Shown here: positions 45,511-55,272 of the stretch, one piece after another | Layout: each line of letters begins with the position of its first letter | Numbering within the stretch: position 1 is the stretch's first letter | Assembly: GCF_002563895.1 (NCBI RefSeq) | Contig: NZ_PDJB01000001.1 | Coordinates: 1,657,501 to 1,721,500 of the forward strand | Reading direction: 5' to 3' | Source of the DNA: Pseudomonas lurida | Lineage (GTDB): Bacteria; Pseudomonadota; Gammaproteobacteria; Pseudomonadales; Pseudomonadaceae | DNA: 64,000 bases | The notes under the pieces: model-generated | The model's input: only the letters and a program-made list of their open reading frames with translations | What the model was told of the DNA's origin: nothing | Database searches by the model: none | Position numbers and translations under genes: made by a program

Positions 45511-46890
45511 TTATGCGCGAATGCGCCGGCGTGCACTGCGCGCCAGGCGCACCAGCAACATCCCGGCCGCACAGCTCAGGCCCACGATCAGCCCTTGCCA
45601 CAAGCCGCTTGGGCCGCTGGGTTCGCCGAACCAGTGGGTCAGGCCCAAGGCATAACCCACCGGCAGGCCCACGCCCCAATACGCGAACAAGGTCAGCACC
45701 ATGGTCACCCGGGTGTCCTGGTAGCCACGCAATGCGCCCGCCGCCGTTACCTGGATCGAGTCGCTGAACTGGAACAGTGCCGAGAACACGATCAGCATCG
45801 ACGCCAAGTGAATGACCACTGGATCGGGGGTGTAGATCGCCGCAATCTGCTCGCGAAACACCAGCATCAGGCTGCAGGACAGGCAGGCATATGCCAGCGC
45901 AGTGCCCATGCCCACGCCCGCCGCGAAGCGCGCTTCACGCGGCTCGCCACGCCCCAGCGCCTGACCGACGCGCACGGTCACGGCCATGCTCAGGGAGTAG
46001 GGGATCATGAACACCAGCGAGCTGACGTTCAGCGCGATCTGATGGCCTGAGACCACGGTGGCGCCCAGGCTGCCGATCAGCAGCGCGATGACCGCGAAGA
46101 TACTCGATTCGGCAAAGATCGCGATGCCGATGGGCAGGCCGATGCTCAATACACGCTTGATCACCGCCCATTGCGGCCAGTCGAAACGCTTGAACAACTC
46201 GCTGCTCTGGTAAGCCGGGCCCCAACGGGTCCAGACGGCCAGGCCGAGCATCATCACCCACATCGCAATGGCCGTAGCCCAGCCGCAACCGACGCCGCCC
46301 ATGGCCGGCACACCCAGGTGGCCGTAGATAAAGATGTAGTTCAGCGGGATGTTCAAGGCCAGGCCACACAGGCCCATCACCATGCTTGGCCGCGTGCGGC
46401 CCAGGCCGTCACTGAAACAGCGCAGCACGTAATACAGCGCAATGGCCGGCATGCCGGCCGCGATACCGTGCAGGTAGCCCATTGAAGGCTCGATCAGGTC
46501 CGGCTCCACTTTCATCGCATGCAGGATCGGTTCGGCGCACAGCAGCAACAGTGACGCAGTGATGCCAACCACCACTGCCAGCCACAAGGATTGACGCACC
46601 AGTGGCCCGATCTCGCTGAACTGGCCGGCCCCATAGCGCTGCGCGACTTTGGGCGTGGTGGCCAGTAGCGTGCCGGTCATCAGCAGGTACACCGGGATCC
46701 AGATCGAGTTGCCCAGGCCTACGGCCGCCAGGTCCTGGGGGCTGACGCGCCCGGCCATCACCGCATCGACAAAGCTCATCGCGGTCGTCGCCAGTTGGCC
46801 GATCATGATCGGCAAGGCAAGCGTCAACAGGCCGCGCACTTCCCGGCTGATGCGGGCGGGGCGGGTGAGGGTGGCGGTGGCAGTGTTCAC
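45511..46890 (-). CDS. MATE-family multidrug efflux transporter (NorM/PmpM-type)
   Basis: A roughly 459-residue inner-membrane antiporter with 12 hydrophobic segments. MATE signatures include PIMIGQLATTAMSFVDAVMA, GTLLATTPKVAQRYGAG and GLPIGIAIFAESSIFAVIAL, which closely resemble PmpM of P. aeruginosa. It exports drugs in exchange for H+ or Na+. The GTG at 46890 (V/MNTATATLTRPARIS) matches the PmpM-like N-terminus; a longer ATG frame from 46947 runs toward the pdxB promoter. Divergent from pdxB. Confidence 0.9.
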   Translation of the reverse strand: MNTATATLTRPARISREVRGLLTLALPIMIGQLATTAMSFVDAVMAGRVSPQDLAAVGLGNSIWIPVYLLMTGTLLATTPKVAQRYGAGQFSEIGPLVRQSLWLAVVVGITASLLLLCAEPILHAMKVEPDLIEPSMGYLHGIAAGMPAIALYYVLRCFSDGLGRTRPSMVMGLCGLALNIPLNYIFIYGHLGVPAMGGVGCGWATAIAMWVMMLGLAVWTRWGPAYQSSELFKRFDWPQWAVIKRVLSIGLPIGIAIFAESSIFAVIALLIGSLGATVVSGHQIALNVSSLVFMIPYSLSMAVTVRVGQALGRGEPREARFAAGVGMGTALAYACLSCSLMLVFREQIAAIYTPDPVVIHLASMLIVFSALFQFSDSIQVTAAGALRGYQDTRVTMVLTLFAYWGVGLPVGYALGLTHWFGEPSGPSGLWQGLIVGLSCAAGMLLVRLARSARRRIRA

Positions 46891-47030
46891 GTACAGGTGT
46901 CCAATAGAAGGAAGCGCAAGGACGGCGGATTCTACGCGTTGACGCATCGGTCAGGAAAAAACCTGTGTTAGCGATTTGTAAGCGAGGGCTGCGATCCCTG
47001 TACACTGCGGGTCCGCCAAAGGAGCCTGCC

Positions 47031-48173
47031 ATGCTGATTGTTGCCGACGAAAATATTCCGCTGCTCGATGCATTCTTCCAGGGATTTGGCGAGATTCGCC
47101 GCGTCCCCGGCCGTTCCATCGACCGCGCCACGGTCGAGCAGGCTGATGTATTGCTGGTGCGCTCGGTGACCAACGTCAACCGCGCGCTGCTGGAGGGCAC
47201 GAAGGTGCGCTTCGTCGGCACCTGCACCATCGGCACCGATCACCTGGACCTCGACTACTTCAAGCAGGCCGGCATCCAGTGGTCGAGCGCCCCCGGCTGC
47301 AACGCCCGTGGCGTCGTGGACTATGTGCTGGGCAGCCTGCAGACCCTGGCCGAGATCGAAGGCGCCGACCTCAATCAACGCACCTACGGCGTGGTCGGCG
47401 CGGGTGAAGTCGGCGGGCGGCTGGTCAAGGTGCTCAAGGGCCTGGGCTGGAACGTGCTGGTCTGCGACCCGCCACGGCAGATCGCCGAGGACGGCGACTA
47501 CGTCAGCCTGGCGCAGATCATCGCGCAGTGCGACGTGATCAGCCTGCACACGCCGCTGACCAAGTCCGGCAACGGCTCCACCTGGCACCTGTTCGACCGC
47601 CAGCGCCTCGAGCAGCTCAAGCCCGGCACCTGGCTGATCAACGCCAGCCGCGGCCCGGTGGTGGACAACGCCGCCCTGCGTGAGGTGCTGCTGGACCGCG
47701 AAGACCTGCAAGCGGTGCTGGATGTGTGGGAGGGCGAACCGCAAGTGGACGTCGACCTGGCTGACCTGTGCGTGCTGGCCACGCCGCATATTGCCGGCTA
47801 CAGCCTGGACGGCAAGCAGCGCGGCACGGCGCAGATCTATCAGGCGTTCTGCGCGCACCTGGGCCAGGAGCCGAGCATTCAATTGAGCGATCTGCTGCCG
47901 CCACCGTGGTTGGCCGAGATGCACCTGAATGCCTCTACCGACCCGGCCTGGGCGCTCGCCACCCTGTGCCGCAGCGTGTACGACCCACGCCGTGATGATG
48001 CGGATTTCCGTCGTAGCCTTGTCGGGACCGTGGAGGAGCAGCGCAAGGCGTTTGACCTGCTGCGCAAGCATTACCCAGAGCGCCGCGAAATTGAGGGGTT
48101 GAAGGTGCGCATCAACGGGGAATCCGCCGCGCTCTCAGCGATAGTCTCGGCCCTGGGCGCCGAAGTCCTTTAA
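47031..48173 (+). CDS. pdxB: 4-phosphoerythronate dehydrogenase
   Basis: A 380-residue D-2-hydroxyacid dehydrogenase of the pyridoxal phosphate pathway, oxidising 4-phosphoerythronate. It starts [20 protein letters not shown], with the NAD motif [20 protein letters not shown] and the PdxB-specific C-terminal domain. The Arg-Glu-His residues lie in [21 protein letters not shown] and [20 protein letters not shown] precedes the ATG. A possible -10 TACACT is at 47001-47006. A hairpin and T-run follow the stop. Confidence 0.95.
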   Translation: MLIVADENIPLLDAFFQGFGEIRRVPGRSIDRATVEQADVLLVRSVTNVNRALLEGTKVRFVGTCTIGTDHLDLDYFKQAGIQWSSAPGCNARGVVDYVLGSLQTLAEIEGADLNQRTYGVVGAGEVGGRLVKVLKGLGWNVLVCDPPRQIAEDGDYVSLAQIIAQCDVISLHTPLTKSGNGSTWHLFDRQRLEQLKPGTWLINASRGPVVDNAALREVLLDREDLQAVLDVWEGEPQVDVDLADLCVLATPHIAGYSLDGKQRGTAQIYQAFCAHLGQEPSIQLSDLLPPPWLAEMHLNASTDPAWALATLCRSVYDPRRDDADFRRSLVGTVEEQRKAFDLLRKHYPERREIEGLKVRINGESAALSAIVSALGAEVL

Positions 48174-48181
48174 CGCCAGGC

Positions 48182-48199
48182 ACCGGCCTGCCGGTTTTT
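48182..48199 (+). terminator. Rho-independent terminator of pdxB
   Basis: ACCGG (48182-48186), loop CCTG, CCGGT (48191-48195) and then TTTT form a short terminator directly after the pdxB stop. The stem is only 5 bp, so efficiency may be low. Confidence 0.6.
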
Positions 48200-48211
48200 A
48201 CCGGGCATAAA

Positions 48212-48236
48212 AAACCCGGCCACCAGGGCCGGGTTT
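48212..48236 (-). terminator. Rho-independent terminator for the small minus-strand gene
   Basis: AAACCCGGCC and GGCCGGGTTT pair perfectly over 10 bp around a 5-nt loop. On the minus strand the stem is followed by a T-run (the A-run at 48209-48214), fitting termination of the gene at 48254-48427. Confidence 0.8.
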
Positions 48237-48253
48237 GAAAGAGCGTAGGCGCT

Positions 48254-48427
48254 TCAGCCTTGCTGGGCAGGCTTGACCAGTCGCTGTTCCAGTTCGCTGC
48301 ACGCTTGCTGGATCATCTCTTCGGTAATCTGCACTTCGCGGCCTTTCGCGTCGATGTACGAGCAAGGCAACTGCTGCGGCTGGCGGATCACTTCAATCTT
48401 GGCATCGCTGCTATTTTGCAAGGTCAT
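48254..48427 (-). CDS. Small conserved protein, PA1571-like
   Basis: A 57-residue soluble protein starting MTLQNSSDAKIEVIRQPQQL, then PCSYIDAKGREVQITEEMIQ. It resembles the short PA1571 family of pseudomonads. No membrane segment or known catalytic motif is present; it has an acidic, helical C-terminal half. ATG 48427 has GGAG about 11 bases upstream. It ends at a strong minus-strand terminator. Role unknown. Confidence 0.72.
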   Translation of the reverse strand: MTLQNSSDAKIEVIRQPQQLPCSYIDAKGREVQITEEMIQQACSELEQRLVKPAQQG

Positions 48428-48682
48428 GGCCTGTCTCCTCATCAGGTTGTGTACCTATTGTAAAACCCCCGCGTGACCAGGCTGTTACAGCTCCCTGCAA
48501 GGTCAGCGGCTCGAACACCCAGTCCACCAGAAACCGCTGCGGATTTCCAGCCGGGGGTTAGACCGATAGCCTCTAGGGATCAGCATCGGCGGGCATAATT
48601 AACCTGACTCATTGTTATTTACCCAAGTTCCCCCAATGTTGTGGTGTAGATACCTATCTTCCCTGCGCAGGTGATGCCCTCC

Positions 48683-50458
48683 ATGTTCTCAGTCCGTCAA
48701 CGCCGTGCGATCCGCCTGGCCAGCCGCTTCATTGCGCCCTACCGCTGGCACGCGCTCGGCGCGCTGTTGGCGCTTATCGTCACCGCGGGTATTACCTTGT
48801 CCATGGGGCAGGGTATCCGCCTGTTGGTCGACCAGGGTTTCATGACCCAGTCACCGCACCTGCTCAACCAGTCCATTGGCTTGTTCATGGTGTTGGTGCT
48901 GGGCCTGGCGGTGGGCACGTTTGCGCGGTTTTACCTAGTCTCGTGGATCGGCGAGCGGGTGGTGGCGGATATCCGTCGGCAGGTGTTCAACCACCTGATC
49001 TACCTGCACCCGGGCTTTTACGAGAACAATCGCAGTTCGGAAATCCAGTCGCGGCTGACCACCGACACCACCCTGCTGCAATCGGTGATCGGCTCCTCGC
49101 TGTCGCTGTTCCTGCGCAATGCCCTGATGGTCATCGGCGGTATCGTGCTGCTGTTTGTCACCAACCCCAAGCTCACCAGTATCGTGGTCGTGGCGCTGCC
49201 GCTGGTGTTGGCGCCGATCCTGATCTTCGGCCGGCGCGTACGCAGCCTGTCGCGCCAAAGCCAGGACCGCATCGCCGACGTGGGCAGCTATGTGTCCGAG
49301 ACCCTCGGCCAGATCAAGACCGTGCAGGCCTACAACCACCAGGTGCAGGACGAACAGCGCTTCGCCGTGACCGTGGAAGACGCCTTTACCACCGCGCGTA
49401 AACGCATCACCCAGCGCGCCTGGCTGATTACACTGGTGATCATGCTGGTGCTCGGCGCGGTGGGGGTGATGCTGTGGGTCGGCGGCATGGACGTAATCAA
49501 CGGGCGCATCTCCGGTGGTGAGCTGGCGGCGTTTGTGTTCTACAGCCTGATCGTCGGCAGTGCGGTCGGCACGCTCAGCGAGGTGCTCGGCGAGCTGCAA
49601 CGGGCCGCCGGTGCTGCCGAGCGCATCGGCGAGTTGTTGCAGTCGAACAACGAAATCCAGGCGCCCGCCGCCAACACCGTCCAACTGCCGGCGCGGGTCA
49701 GCGGCCGCATGGAGTTGCAAGACCTGCGGTTTTCCTATCCCTCACGTCCCGACAGCTATGCCATCGACGGCTTGAACCTGACCATCAACCCCGGTGAGAC
49801 CCTGGCCCTGGTGGGGCCGTCCGGCGCGGGCAAATCGACGATTTTTGACCTGCTGCTGCGCTTCTACGACCCCCAGCACGGCCGCATCCTGCTCGAAGGC
49901 CACCCGCTGACCGAACTCGACCCCATGGACCTGCGCCGCCACTTCGCCCTGGTGTCCCAGAGCCCGGCGCTGTTCTTCGGCAGCGTCGAAGAAAACATCC
50001 GCTACGGCAACCCGACGGCCACCACAGAGCAGGTCGAAGCCGCCGCGCGCATTGCCCACGCCCATGACTTCATCCTGCAAATGCCCGACGGCTACCAGAC
50101 CCACCTGGGTGACGGCGGCATGGGCCTCTCTGGCGGGCAACGCCAACGGCTGGCCATCGCCCGGGCGCTGCTGGTAGACGCACCGATCCTGCTGCTCGAC
50201 GAAGCCACCAGCGCCCTCGATGCCCAGAGCGAGCACCTGATCCAGCAGGCCTTGCCGCAATTGATGCAAGGGCGTACCACGCTGGTGATCGCGCATCGCC
50301 TGGCGACGGTGAAACACGCTGACCGCATCGCTGTAATGGACCAGGGCAAGCTGGTGGCCATAGGCACGCACCAGCAGCTGATTGCGAGCAACCCGCTGTA
50401 CGCGCGGTTGGCGGCGTTGCAGTTCAGTGATGGGGTAGAGGAAAGCGCCTCGCACTAA
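48683..50458 (+). CDS. ABC exporter, fused permease-ATPase (MsbA/multidrug type)
   Basis: A roughly 591-residue half-transporter with six membrane helices in the first 300 residues (HALGALLALIVTAGITLSMG onward). The ATPase has Walker A VGPSGAGKSTIFDLLL, Q-loop FALVSQSPALFFG, signature MGLSGGQRQRLAIARAL and Walker B ILLLDEATSALDAQ. It works as a homodimer at the inner membrane. The substrate could be lipid or drug; it is not necessarily the essential MsbA. AGGTGAT upstream suggests the ATG at 48683 (MFSVRQRRAIRL). Ends at a bidirectional terminator. Confidence 0.88.
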   Translation: MFSVRQRRAIRLASRFIAPYRWHALGALLALIVTAGITLSMGQGIRLLVDQGFMTQSPHLLNQSIGLFMVLVLGLAVGTFARFYLVSWIGERVVADIRRQVFNHLIYLHPGFYENNRSSEIQSRLTTDTTLLQSVIGSSLSLFLRNALMVIGGIVLLFVTNPKLTSIVVVALPLVLAPILIFGRRVRSLSRQSQDRIADVGSYVSETLGQIKTVQAYNHQVQDEQRFAVTVEDAFTTARKRITQRAWLITLVIMLVLGAVGVMLWVGGMDVINGRISGGELAAFVFYSLIVGSAVGTLSEVLGELQRAAGAAERIGELLQSNNEIQAPAANTVQLPARVSGRMELQDLRFSYPSRPDSYAIDGLNLTINPGETLALVGPSGAGKSTIFDLLLRFYDPQHGRILLEGHPLTELDPMDLRRHFALVSQSPALFFGSVEENIRYGNPTATTEQVEAAARIAHAHDFILQMPDGYQTHLGDGGMGLSGGQRQRLAIARALLVDAPILLLDEATSALDAQSEHLIQQALPQLMQGRTTLVIAHRLATVKHADRIAVMDQGKLVAIGTHQQLIASNPLYARLAALQFSDGVEESASH

Positions 50459-50473
50459 GTATCACAGCCCATA

Positions 50474-50507
50474 AAAAATGCCCGCATTGAGAAATGCGGG
50501 CATTTTT
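50474..50507. terminator. Strong bidirectional Rho-independent terminator
   Basis: AAAAATGCCCGCATT (50474-50488) and AATGCGGGCATTTTT (50493-50507) form a 15-bp perfect stem with a 4-nt loop. A and T tracts on either side allow termination in both directions between the convergent ABC exporter and slt genes. Confidence 0.9.
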
Positions 50508-50543
50508 ATTGAGCGTGAAGCTTACCGCTTATCGCTGCCGTTA

Positions 50544-52472
50544 TTACTGATCATCAAAATACCGCTCATGCCAATCCACCAACGGTTGGGGTGAATTGAG
50601 CTTCTGGCCGTAGATCACCGAATAAGACAGCACGTTCTGCACGTACTGGCGGGTTTCGTCGAACGGGATGCTTTCCACCCATACATCGAAACTCAGGTGA
50701 TCCGCGCCGCGCAGCCATTGGCGCACACGGCCGGGGCCGGCGTTGTAGGCGGCAGAGGCGAGTACACGGTTGCCGTTGAACTGGCTGTGCACCTGGCTCA
50801 GGTAGGCGGCGCCGAGCTGGATGTTCTTGTCCGGGTCCAGCACTTGGGCGGGGGAGGCCAGGGGGATGCTGAACTTGCGCGCGGTTTCCTTGGCGGTGCC
50901 GGGCATCAGTTGCATCAGGCCGCTGGCGCCAACGCCGGAGCGGGCGTCGTCCATGAAAGCGCTTTCCTGGCGAGTGATCGCGAACACCCAGCTCGAATGC
51001 AGGCCGCGCACCTTGGCTTCACGCACCAGGGTATCGCGGTGGGCCATCGGGAAGCGGATGTCCAGGTCGTCCCAGTACTGCGCCTGGCTGATGGTACGGA
51101 TAGCCGGGAAGTACCACTTCATGTCGTACGCCAGCTTGGCCTGGGCGACCATCTCGTCGCGGTTGAAGTGACGGCTCACGTGGTACCACTCACGGCGACC
51201 ATCCACCACCTGGCCACGTGCGTAGAACTCCAGGGCGCGACGTACGCCGGGGGTGTTGCGCACCTTGTTGACCAGCGCCTGGCTCATCAGCAGCGGTTTG
51301 TTCTTCAACTGGTACGGGGCCTTGGAGCGGTCCGCCGCCAGGAACCCGTAGAAATCGCGTTCTTGCGCCAGGTGCTTGTACAGGACCAGCGCTTGCGGGT
51401 TCTTCGGCTCGGCCAGTTCCAGGCTGCGGGCCTGCCAGTAGCGCCAGCGGTTGGTGGTGGCCAGGTCCTGGGGAAGCTTGCGGGTCAACTGGTAGGCGTC
51501 TTCCCAGCGAGCCAGGCGCAGCAGCAGGCGCAGGCGCCACTCGGAGACGGTGTTGTCGCGCAGTTCGGGATCGTACTTGGTCATCACCTCGAGGGCGCGC
51601 GGGTCATAGCGCTTGGCCAGGGTGAGACCGATTTCGCGGGCGATCGACACTTTTTCGTCACGCGAGAAGTGCATGCTGCTGGCGTAGCCGTCGAGCAGGG
51701 CCATGGCCTTGTCGGGATCCTGGCGTGCCAGGCGGCGCAGGCCCAGGCCCACGGCGTCAGACATGGCCTCGGTGGCCGGCAGGAAGCGTGAGGGGTCGCT
51801 GAGCATGTCGGGCTTCTGCGCCACGTCCACCATCAAGCGGCCTTGGGCGCCGAGGGTGGGCAGGGTTTTCACCAGGCTGTTAGCCAAGGCGTAGTTGCGC
51901 GCTTCGGCGGCGAGTTTGGCGCGATCCCAGATCTTCTGTTCAGTGAGTTGGCCGTCAGCCGCCCACTGCCCGAAGGTGACATCGCAGGCCGCCGGCTGGG
52001 ACTTGCCCGTCATCCAAAGCTTTTCGGCGGTCTTGTAGCCTTCGGCCTTGAGATTGTGGGTGAGTTGGTACTGGCCGTGCAGGCAGTCCAGTTCGACGAA
52101 GTTGAGCTTGGCGTCATAGTACTTTTCAAAGGTCTGCCAGTCACCGCGTTCGGCCAGCCAGCGCAACCAGCGCAGTTTCATCCAGTTGGCCTGGGGCAGG
52201 TCGCCGTTTTTGGCGAGGAACTGCTCGATTTCCTGATTGCTCGCGGTTTTCAGGCGGGCGGTCAGTTCGTCGTAGGCCAGGTACGGCGTCAGCGGGTAGT
52301 CGGCCAGGGCCTGGCTGTATTGCATGTAGGGGCCGGTATCGCCCTTGGCCAGGGCGCGTTTGGCTTCATCGTAATATTGACGTTGGGTGGTGAGGTCCAC
52401 GGCCTGGGCGGATTGAACGGCGGTGGCAGAAAGAAGCAGACAAGATAAAAGACTAAAAAGGCGACTGCGCAT
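50544..52472 (-). CDS. slt: Soluble lytic murein transglycosylase
   Basis: A 642-residue periplasmic enzyme that cleaves peptidoglycan with 1,6-anhydro-ring formation. A signal peptide (MRSRLFSLLSCLLLSATAVQ) is followed by a long alpha-superhelical U-domain and a C-terminal lysozyme-like domain. The catalytic Glu is in WVFAITRQESAFMDDARSGV, with GASGLMQLMPGTAKETA and ASAAYNAGPGRVRQWL after it. The first downstream ATG at 52472 matches the signal peptide; a longer frame is unlikely. Confidence 0.94.
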   Translation of the reverse strand: MRSRLFSLLSCLLLSATAVQSAQAVDLTTQRQYYDEAKRALAKGDTGPYMQYSQALADYPLTPYLAYDELTARLKTASNQEIEQFLAKNGDLPQANWMKLRWLRWLAERGDWQTFEKYYDAKLNFVELDCLHGQYQLTHNLKAEGYKTAEKLWMTGKSQPAACDVTFGQWAADGQLTEQKIWDRAKLAAEARNYALANSLVKTLPTLGAQGRLMVDVAQKPDMLSDPSRFLPATEAMSDAVGLGLRRLARQDPDKAMALLDGYASSMHFSRDEKVSIAREIGLTLAKRYDPRALEVMTKYDPELRDNTVSEWRLRLLLRLARWEDAYQLTRKLPQDLATTNRWRYWQARSLELAEPKNPQALVLYKHLAQERDFYGFLAADRSKAPYQLKNKPLLMSQALVNKVRNTPGVRRALEFYARGQVVDGRREWYHVSRHFNRDEMVAQAKLAYDMKWYFPAIRTISQAQYWDDLDIRFPMAHRDTLVREAKVRGLHSSWVFAITRQESAFMDDARSGVGASGLMQLMPGTAKETARKFSIPLASPAQVLDPDKNIQLGAAYLSQVHSQFNGNRVLASAAYNAGPGRVRQWLRGADHLSFDVWVESIPFDETRQYVQNVLSYSVIYGQKLNSPQPLVDWHERYFDDQ

Positions 52473-52685
52473 GAGACGTCCGTGCAGAGAAATCACGACT
52501 AGCACCGGCACCGCCGACACTGATTGCCCCTAGCTTAGCCTTTTGCCCGCAGCCTAAGAAAGCTTTGCCGGCTGGTTCGTTCAAGTTCGACGGAAATGTC
52601 CTACAGAACGTGTCGACAACGAAAATGCCGGCCGCATCCCACCCTCAACTCAGGTAGAATGCGCGCCCAGTTTTTGGAGAAGCGT

Positions 52686-54608
52686 ATGACCCTGCTCAAA
52701 TTCAGCGATGTGTCCCTTGCTTTCGGCGCTATGCCGTTGTTGGACAAGGTGTCCTGGCAGATCGCCCGTGGTGAGCGGGTGTGCATCATCGGCCGCAACG
52801 GCACCGGCAAGTCCAGCATGATGAAGCTGGTAAAAGGCGACCAGAAGCCCGATGACGGCTCTGTTTGGCGCGCCCCGGGCCTCAAGATTGGCGAATTGCC
52901 GCAAGAGTTGCCGGTGGCCGACGGACGGACAGTGTTCGACGTGGTCGCCGAAGGCCTGGACGGCGTCGGTGAGTTGCTTGCGCAATACCATCACCTGGCG
53001 CAGAACTGCGTCACCGAAGAAGACCTGGACAAGCTGATGCACGTCCAGCAGGACCTCGAAGCCCGTGACGGCTGGCGCCTGCAGCAACTGGTCGACAGCA
53101 CCCTGAGCCGCCTGCAACTGCCGGCCGACAAGACCCTCGCCGAATTGTCCGGTGGCTGGCGTCGTCGCGTGCTGCTGGCCCAGGCGCTGGTGTCCGAGCC
53201 CGACCTGCTGCTGCTCGACGAACCAACCAACCACCTGGACATCGGCGCCATCGCCTGGCTCGAAGAAGCCCTCAAGGATTTCCAGGGCGCCGTGCTGTTC
53301 ATCACGCACGACCGGTCCTTCCTGCAGAACCTGGCAACCCGCATCCTCGAACTGGACCGTGGTGGCCTGATCGACTGGAACGGCGACTACTCCAGCTTCC
53401 TGGTGCACAAGGAAGCCGCACTGGCGGCCGAAGAAACCGCCAACGCGCTGTTCGACAAGAAACTGGCCCAGGAAGAAGTCTGGATTCGCCAGGGCATCAA
53501 GGCCCGTCGCACCCGTAACGAAGGCCGCGTGCGTGCCCTGAAGGCCCTGCGCGTTGAGCGCAGCGAGCGTCGTGAACGCACCGGCAAGGCCAATATCCAG
53601 CTGGATACCGCCGACAAGTCGGGCAAGCAGGTGATGGTGCTGGAGAACGTCAGCTTCCATCACCCGGACGGTCCGTTCCTGATCAAGGACTTCTCCATGG
53701 TCCTGCAGCGCGGCGACCGTATCGGCCTGCTGGGCGCCAACGGCACCGGCAAGACCACCTTGCTCAAGCTGATGCTCAGCGGCCTGCAGCCGACCAGCGG
53801 CACCGTTGAAGAAGGCACACGCATCGACGTGGCTTACTTCGACCAACTGCGCCACCAGTTGGACCTGGAAAAAACCGTGATCGACAACGTTGCCGAAGGC
53901 CGCGACTTTATCGACATCGACGGCCAGAGCCGCCATGTACTCAGCTACCTGGGTGACTTCCTGTTCAGCCCGCAACGCGCGCGCACGCCAGTAAAAGCCT
54001 TGTCCGGTGGTGAGCGTGCGCGCCTGCTGCTGGCCAAGCTGTTCAGCAAGCCGGCCAACCTGCTGGTACTCGACGAACCGACCAACGACCTCGACGTGGA
54101 AACCCTCGAGCTGTTGGAAGAAGTGCTGCTGACCTTCAACGGCACCGTACTGATGGTGAGTCACGACCGGGCATTCCTCGACAACGTGGTGACCAGCACC
54201 CTGGTCTTCGAAGGTGAAGGCAAGGTGCGTGAATACGTCGGCGGTTACCAGGACTGGCTGCGCCAGGGCGGTTCGCCACGCCTGCTGGGCGTGACCGAGA
54301 GCAAATCCGGCAAGGCTGACCTCACCTCGGCAGTCGTGGCGCCTGTGGCCGCAGCTGCCGCACCGGCCCAGGAAGCGGCGCCGGCGGCCAAGAAGAAGCT
54401 CAGCTACAAGCTGCAACGCGAGCTGGAAGCCTTGCCCGGCGATATCGACGCCAAGGAACAGCAGATCGCCGCGGTAGAAGCGGAAATGGCCGACGCGGGT
54501 TTCTACCTGCGCCCGGCGGCGGAAACGGCCAAGGTCATCGCTTCCCTGGAGACGTTGAACCAGGAGCTGGAAGCGCTGGTCGAGCGTTGGGCCGAGCTGG
54601 ATGCCTGA
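52686..54608 (+). CDS. uup: ABC-F ATPase Uup
   Basis: A 640-residue protein with two ABC ATPase domains and no membrane segment. Walker A motifs are IIGRNGTGKSSMMKLV and LLGANGTGKTTLLKLM; signatures are LAELSGGWRRRVLLAQAL and KALSGGERARLLLAKL. A C-terminal coiled coil (KLQRELEALPGDIDAKEQQI) is the DNA/ribosome-binding Uup tail. ABC-F proteins act on ribosomes and Uup also suppresses transposon excision. GGAGAAGCGT precedes the ATG at 52686. Confidence 0.94.
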   Translation: MTLLKFSDVSLAFGAMPLLDKVSWQIARGERVCIIGRNGTGKSSMMKLVKGDQKPDDGSVWRAPGLKIGELPQELPVADGRTVFDVVAEGLDGVGELLAQYHHLAQNCVTEEDLDKLMHVQQDLEARDGWRLQQLVDSTLSRLQLPADKTLAELSGGWRRRVLLAQALVSEPDLLLLDEPTNHLDIGAIAWLEEALKDFQGAVLFITHDRSFLQNLATRILELDRGGLIDWNGDYSSFLVHKEAALAAEETANALFDKKLAQEEVWIRQGIKARRTRNEGRVRALKALRVERSERRERTGKANIQLDTADKSGKQVMVLENVSFHHPDGPFLIKDFSMVLQRGDRIGLLGANGTGKTTLLKLMLSGLQPTSGTVEEGTRIDVAYFDQLRHQLDLEKTVIDNVAEGRDFIDIDGQSRHVLSYLGDFLFSPQRARTPVKALSGGERARLLLAKLFSKPANLLVLDEPTNDLDVETLELLEEVLLTFNGTVLMVSHDRAFLDNVVTSTLVFEGEGKVREYVGGYQDWLRQGGSPRLLGVTESKSGKADLTSAVVAPVAAAAAPAQEAAPAAKKKLSYKLQRELEALPGDIDAKEQQIAAVEAEMADAGFYLRPAAETAKVIASLETLNQELEALVERWAELDA

Positions 54609-54627
54609 GTGATTCCAGGGCATTAAA

Positions 54628-54660
54628 AAACCCGGTGTTCATCTGATGAACACCGGGTTT
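54628..54660. terminator. Bidirectional Rho-independent terminator
   Basis: AAACCCGGTGTTCAT (54628-54642) and ATGAACACCGGGTTT (54646-54660) form a perfect 15-bp stem with a 3-nt loop, between the convergent uup and usp genes. Confidence 0.9.
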
Positions 54661-54682
54661 TCTATATGGAATGCGATCCAGA

Positions 54683-54710
54683 TGCGGGAGCGGGAAGGCC
54701 CGCTCCCGCA
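54683..54710. repeat. REP-like palindrome
   Basis: TGCGGGAGCGGG and CCCGCTCCCGCA pair perfectly over 12 bp around AAGG. It lies between the uup terminator and the end of the usp gene. Confidence 0.75.
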
Positions 54711-54726
54711 TTGGCTCCTCACTCGT

Positions 54727-55167
54727 CTACGAGGATTTGACCAGCTTCACCGCCAGAACATCGCACGGCGCACCGTGCAGCACGTCATTGGCGGTAGAGC
54801 CCAGCAGCAGCGCCAAACCGTGACGGCCATGGCTGCCGACCACGATCAGGTCGCAGCCGTGTTCCTTGGCGAGGTGGTGGATTTCCTGGCGCGGTTGGCC
54901 GTAAGTGAGGTGGGAGTTTTCCTTGGTCACTTCCGGGTATTTGAGGATCAACCGGTCCAGGCGCTCCTTGGCCTGGTCAAACTGTTGTTGCTGCAGTTGG
55001 GAAAGGTCCATGGGTACGTCGCCGCCAAAGGCCATGGCCATCGGTTCGACGATGTGCACCAGTGAGAGCTTGGCGTTGCTGGCGACCGCGAAGGCGCGGG
55101 CCCGCTTGATCACTGGATCGCACTCTTCGGTCAGGTCGACAGCGACCAGAATATGTTCGTAGGACAT
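54727..55167 (-). CDS. Universal stress protein A family
   Basis: A 146-residue single-domain USP. It starts MSYEHILVAVDLTEECDPVI and has the nucleotide-binding loop VVGSHGRHGLALLLGSTAN, matching ATP-binding USPs. The protein is cytosolic and usually induced in starvation, oxygen limitation or stationary phase. A Gln-rich stretch (SQLQQQQFDQ) lies in the middle helix. Divergent from the following gene. Confidence 0.9.
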   Translation of the reverse strand: MSYEHILVAVDLTEECDPVIKRARAFAVASNAKLSLVHIVEPMAMAFGGDVPMDLSQLQQQQFDQAKERLDRLILKYPEVTKENSHLTYGQPRQEIHHLAKEHGCDLIVVGSHGRHGLALLLGSTANDVLHGAPCDVLAVKLVKSS

Positions 55168-55272
55168 GGGGCGTTCCTCCAGGGGACTGCAATAGATTCA
55201 GTATGGCTGCTTTCAAGCGGATGGGGTTGCGCGAGATCAAATCCGCTCATCTAGAAAATCGGGAGTACACAT